Below, in pieces: positions 61,516 through 64,000 of a DNA stretch of 64,000 nucleotides. Position numbers and translations under genes: made by a program. Positions within the stretch are counted from its first letter, which is position 1. Each line of letters opens with the position of its first letter. Below the pieces are notes generated by a model that ran no database searches, had not been told where the DNA came from, and saw nothing but the letters and a program-made list of their open reading frames with translations. The stretch covers positions 992,001-1,056,000 of the forward strand of contig NZ_CP169368.1 of assembly GCF_042485795.1 (NCBI RefSeq), written 5' to 3'. This DNA comes from Lonepinella sp042485795. GTDB taxonomy: Bacteria > Pseudomonadota > Gammaproteobacteria > Enterobacterales > Pasteurellaceae.

Positions 61516-62211
61516 ATGAGCGAAAATATTTTAGAACAACAAGTCGTAAAATTTCTGCAAAACACACCGCACTTTTTTGCTCAACATTTAGATTTATTAG
61601 ACACATTGGTCATTCCTCACGCTCAAAAAGGCTCACTTTCATTAGTGGAAATGCAATTAGAACGCCAACGAGAGCAGATTAAAATCTTACAAAGCGAACT
61701 CGCCATTTTTCAACAATTAGCTCATCAAGAACAGGATATTTTCTTCGCTTTAATGCCGTTACAGAAAAAATTAGCCAGTGCGGAAACCCTTGAGCAAGGC
61801 ATTGAAATACTAAATCAGTGGGCGAAGAAATTTGATTTACAGCAGGTTAAACTGTTGTTATTTCGGGATAAATGGCAAGGGGAACAAATTAGCGATAAGA
61901 ACTGGTTAGATCGCAAAGGCTTTGAATTGATTCGCCTTGAACGTTTTGGTTTACGCCGTTTTTATTTGGGCGAATTGAGTAATCGAGAAAAATCCTTACT
62001 GTTTTTGTTAGATGAATTGCCAGTAGGATCAGTGGCTTGCTGTTTGCTTGGGATTAAACCTAATCAGCATCAAGCTAATGGTATTTTGCTGTTTTCTGCT
62101 CGTGATACACAACATTTTTACAACGGACAAGACACCGCTTTTCTTTCTCATTTAGTGGATATTGTGGAATTGCATTTACACCGTTGGCTATTGCCCTGCG
62201 AAAAACAATAG
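61516..62211 (+). CDS. DUF484 family protein (YigA)
   Basis: The 231-aa protein from ATG 61516 has an N-terminal helical part (VVKFLQNTPHFFAQHLDLLDTL, SLVEMQLERQREQIKIL) and a GAF-like C-terminal domain, the plan of DUF484. It lies between dapF and xerC as yigA does in E. coli. Function is unknown. An uptake signal lies within its first codons (HFFAQ region). Confidence 0.88.
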   Translation: MSENILEQQVVKFLQNTPHFFAQHLDLLDTLVIPHAQKGSLSLVEMQLERQREQIKILQSELAIFQQLAHQEQDIFFALMPLQKKLASAETLEQGIEILNQWAKKFDLQQVKLLLFRDKWQGEQISDKNWLDRKGFELIRLERFGLRRFYLGELSNREKSLLFLLDELPVGSVACCLLGIKPNQHQANGILLFSARDTQHFYNGQDTAFLSHLVDIVELHLHRWLLPCEKQ

Positions 62212-62223
62212 CGAGAAAGCATA

Positions 62224-63108
62224 ATGGAACAATGGCTACAAAAATACTACGATTTCTTACGTATTGAACGTCAACTGAGCCACCATACTTTGACGAATTA
62301 TCAACGTCAATTAGCCGTGGTGCTAATCTTGCTGAATGAACAAGGGATTCAACATTGGCAGCAGGTTACGCCAAGTGTGGTGCGATTTATATTAGCCAGT
62401 AGTAAAAAATCTGGCTTACACGAAAAAAGCCTTGCTCTACGTTTGTCGGCGTTGCGGCAGTTTTTAAGTTATTTAGTGGTGCAAGGGGAATTAAAGGTTA
62501 ATCCAGCGATAGGCATTTCCGCCCCGAAACAAGGCAAGCATTTGCCGAAAAATATTGACAATGAACAAGTGGCTAAACTGTTGAATAATAACAGTAAAGA
62601 GCCGATTGATGTGCGAGATCGAGCTATGTTGGAATTAATGTACAGTTCAGGTTTACGTTTATCAGAATTGCAAGGATTGAATTTAACCAGCCTAAATATA
62701 CGTACTCGAGAAGTGCGAGTGTTGGGGAAAGGTAATAAAGAGCGGATTTTGCCTTTTGGTCGCCACGCTTCAACGGCGATTCAAGATTGGCTCAAAGTGC
62801 GGTTATTATTTAACCCGAAAGATGATGCCTTATTTGTGAGTTCCCTTGGCAATCGAATGTCGCACCGTTCCATTCAAAAGAGGATGGAAATTTGGGGTAT
62901 TCGTCAGGGTTTAAATGCTCACCTCAATCCGCACAAACTCCGCCATTCCTTTGCTACTCACATGCTTGAAGCCAGTTCTGATTTGCGAGCTGTGCAAGAG
63001 TTATTAGGGCATAGTAATCTGGCAACAACACAAATTTATACTCATTTAGATTTTAAACATTTGACTGATGTTTATGATCAGGCACATCCCCGTGCGAAAA
63101 GAAAATAG
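62224..63108 (+). CDS. xerC: XerC, chromosome dimer resolution recombinase
   Basis: XerC and XerD resolve chromosome dimers at dif under FtsK control. The 294-aa tyrosine recombinase has an N-terminal core-binding domain and the catalytic set: Arg in SSGLRLSEL near 143, Lys near 166, HKLRHSFATH (His and Arg, near 240), His in LLGHSNL and Tyr in QIYTHL near 275. It is within the dapF operon. Confidence 0.95.
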   Translation: MEQWLQKYYDFLRIERQLSHHTLTNYQRQLAVVLILLNEQGIQHWQQVTPSVVRFILASSKKSGLHEKSLALRLSALRQFLSYLVVQGELKVNPAIGISAPKQGKHLPKNIDNEQVAKLLNNNSKEPIDVRDRAMLELMYSSGLRLSELQGLNLTSLNIRTREVRVLGKGNKERILPFGRHASTAIQDWLKVRLLFNPKDDALFVSSLGNRMSHRSIQKRMEIWGIRQGLNAHLNPHKLRHSFATHMLEASSDLRAVQELLGHSNLATTQIYTHLDFKHLTDVYDQAHPRAKRK

Positions 63109-63118
63109 GAAAAACATA

Positions 63119-63832
63119 ATGAAATTCTACCGCACTTTTACCCCTTTCAAGGTTATCAGCTTTGATCTTGATGATACGCTTTATGATAATGTCCCTGTGA
63201 TTTATCAGGCAGAACAGCAATGTATCGAATTTCTGCGAAATGCAAGCCAAATTGCAGAATTAGGCAATGAAATGTGGTTTTCATGTAAACAACAGATTTT
63301 CCAACAAGATCCGATTTTCTGTGAAAATGTGACCGAATGGAGAATTAAAACTATTCATACGGTGTTACAAAAACACGGTAAAAGTGCGGTGGAAATTGAG
63401 CAACTTTGTAAAGCGTGCATTGAACATTTTCTACATTGGCGACATAAAATTACCGTACCACAAACCAGTATTAACCTACTCAACCAACTGAAAAAACGTT
63501 ATCCTTTAGTGGCTATCACCAATGGCAATGTTGATCCATTACGTATTGATTTAACCCAATTTGATTTAATTTTGTGTGGTGGCGTACAAGGTCGAGCCAA
63601 ACCTGAAGCTGATTTATTTCAACAAACTGCCCAGCATTTTGGTATCAAAACAAGTGAAATTTTACATGTTGGCGATAATTTGATTACTGATGTACAAGGT
63701 GCAATTCAAGCGGGTTGCCAAGCGGTTTGGTTAAATCTATCGGGCAAAGGCATGAGTCAATTTAGTGAAGCACGATTATTGCCTAGTGTGGAAATGGCTG
63801 ACTTAACTGAGCTTCTTTTACTACAAGGCTAA
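63119..63832 (+). CDS. yigB: YigB, HAD-family phosphatase (FMN hydrolase type)
   Basis: The 237-aa protein from ATG 63119 has HAD motif I ISFDLDDTLYDN near residue 14, motif II TNGN near 140, and motifs III/IV around GRAKPEADLF and HVGDNLITDVQGA. E. coli YigB hydrolyses FMN and other phosphates; the specificity here is inferred. Its end overlaps the convergent EamA gene by 12 bp. Confidence 0.9.
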   Translation: MKFYRTFTPFKVISFDLDDTLYDNVPVIYQAEQQCIEFLRNASQIAELGNEMWFSCKQQIFQQDPIFCENVTEWRIKTIHTVLQKHGKSAVEIEQLCKACIEHFLHWRHKITVPQTSINLLNQLKKRYPLVAITNGNVDPLRIDLTQFDLILCGGVQGRAKPEADLFQQTAQHFGIKTSEILHVGDNLITDVQGAIQAGCQAVWLNLSGKGMSQFSEARLLPSVEMADLTELLLLQG

Positions 63833-64000
63833 GACTAATACACCAGATAAAATCAAAATTGATCCTATTAATAGTTTTAAGCTAAAAGGTTCGCCAAGCA
63901 CCACAATCCCTAAAATAATCGCAATCACCACGCTTAATTTATCAATCGGAGCAACCCAAGAGGCGGGGGCGAGTTGTAAAGCTCGGTAATAACAGAGCCA
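63821..64000 (-). CDS. EamA/DMT family transporter, C-terminal part (cut by window end)
   Basis: The reading frame on the minus strand runs from the window edge to a TAG at 63821-63823, giving 59 residues. It has LAPASWVAPIDKLSVV, then GIVVLGEPFSLKLLIG and a final hydrophobic helix ILILSGVLVLAL. The LGE(R/P) motif after a transmembrane helix is typical of the second EamA repeat. The start lies beyond 64000. The substrate is unknown. Confidence 0.75.
   Translation of the reverse strand, partial: WLCYYRALQLAPASWVAPIDKLSVVIAIILGIVVLGEPFSLKLLIGSILILSGVLVLAL

Larger units (their letters stand above)
1..64000. repeat. DNA uptake signal sequences, Haemophilus subtype (AAGTGCGGT)
   Basis: About 45 copies of AAGTGCGGT or ACCGCACTT are scattered over both strands, mostly inside genes. 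Examples by eye are near 1938, 2496, 6289, 9142, 12558, 13472, 17217, 19972, 22613, 25446, 27181, 31400, 37968, 43121, 45408, 45708, 45825, 48436, 52298, 59234, 61565, 62793 and 63378. Inverted pairs form terminators at 35708 and 53502. In Pasteurellaceae this 9-mer drives preferential uptake of related DNA. The ACAAGCGGT subtype of the Actinobacillus group is not enriched. Confidence 0.92.

Noticed and set aside
1..64000. CRISPR array, prophage or insertion sequence
   Set aside because: No regularly spaced direct repeats, cas genes, transposases or phage structural genes were seen. The hairpin repeats are not spaced by unique spacers of constant length.

Overview
The window is a chromosomal segment from a gammaproteobacterium of the family Pasteurellaceae. 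It is AT-rich, carries roughly 45 copies (counted by eye, both strands) of the Haemophilus-type DNA uptake signal AAGTGCGGT/ACCGCACTT, and its proteins resemble Haemophilus influenzae orthologues in sequence and often in gene order. The species cannot be fixed from the sequence. I see no rRNA, insertion sequence, prophage or CRISPR array; there is one tRNA (Ser-UGA).

Layout. 1-9045 is the distal division and cell wall (dcw) cluster: ftsW, murG, murC, ddl, ftsQ, ftsA, ftsZ, lpxC. 9122-14917 holds ushA, pheA, and convergent rnb and fabI. 15001-16871 has a small YqjD/YqjE/YqjK-like envelope stress set and a BrnT/BrnA toxin-antitoxin pair. 16962-21209 is a Fur-box-controlled Fe/Mn ABC transporter (yfeABCD) with a Nif3-like gene at its end. 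21344-27259 has tusE, yccA, tRNA-Ser and the glnE-rnfH-roxA operon. 28227-31052 is cydABX, with FNR- and ArcA-like sites upstream. 31326-39722 has cmoA, a small methyltransferase-like membrane protein, aspS, an unrecognised membrane protein, nudB, yebC, a lipoprotein and ruvCAB. 39758-44650 has a YdgA-like protein, metF, pth and ychF. 44696-48797 is a more accessory stretch: a second methyltransferase-like membrane protein, mmuM, a class III Fic AMPylase, a basic amino acid antiporter and the sirtuin cobB. 48876-54789 has tmaR, serC-hisC-aroA, ybaB-recR and a DUF1919-type protein. 54898-59622 has exbB-exbD-tonB, a noncoding or small-ORF locus, and clpB behind a heat-shock promoter. 59858-63832 has a RelE/Xre toxin-antitoxin pair and dapF-DUF484-xerC-yigB. 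The window ends inside an EamA transporter gene.

Most genes are housekeeping. The most interesting unexplained signal is at about 56700-57040, between exbB and clpB. A strong promoter drives a heavily structured RNA containing a 37-codon hydrophobic ORF whose ribosome-binding site can be paired away. A second strong promoter points back into its 3' end from the opposite strand. This looks like an undescribed type I toxin-antitoxin locus. The second signal is a dispersed repeat of about 85-110 bp made of four short hairpins (27265, 31110 and 31219 in tandem, 51661), one copy of which supplies part of the aroA ribosome-binding site. The third is a multi-hairpin element upstream of yebC with GCGAAGC at two hairpin tips.
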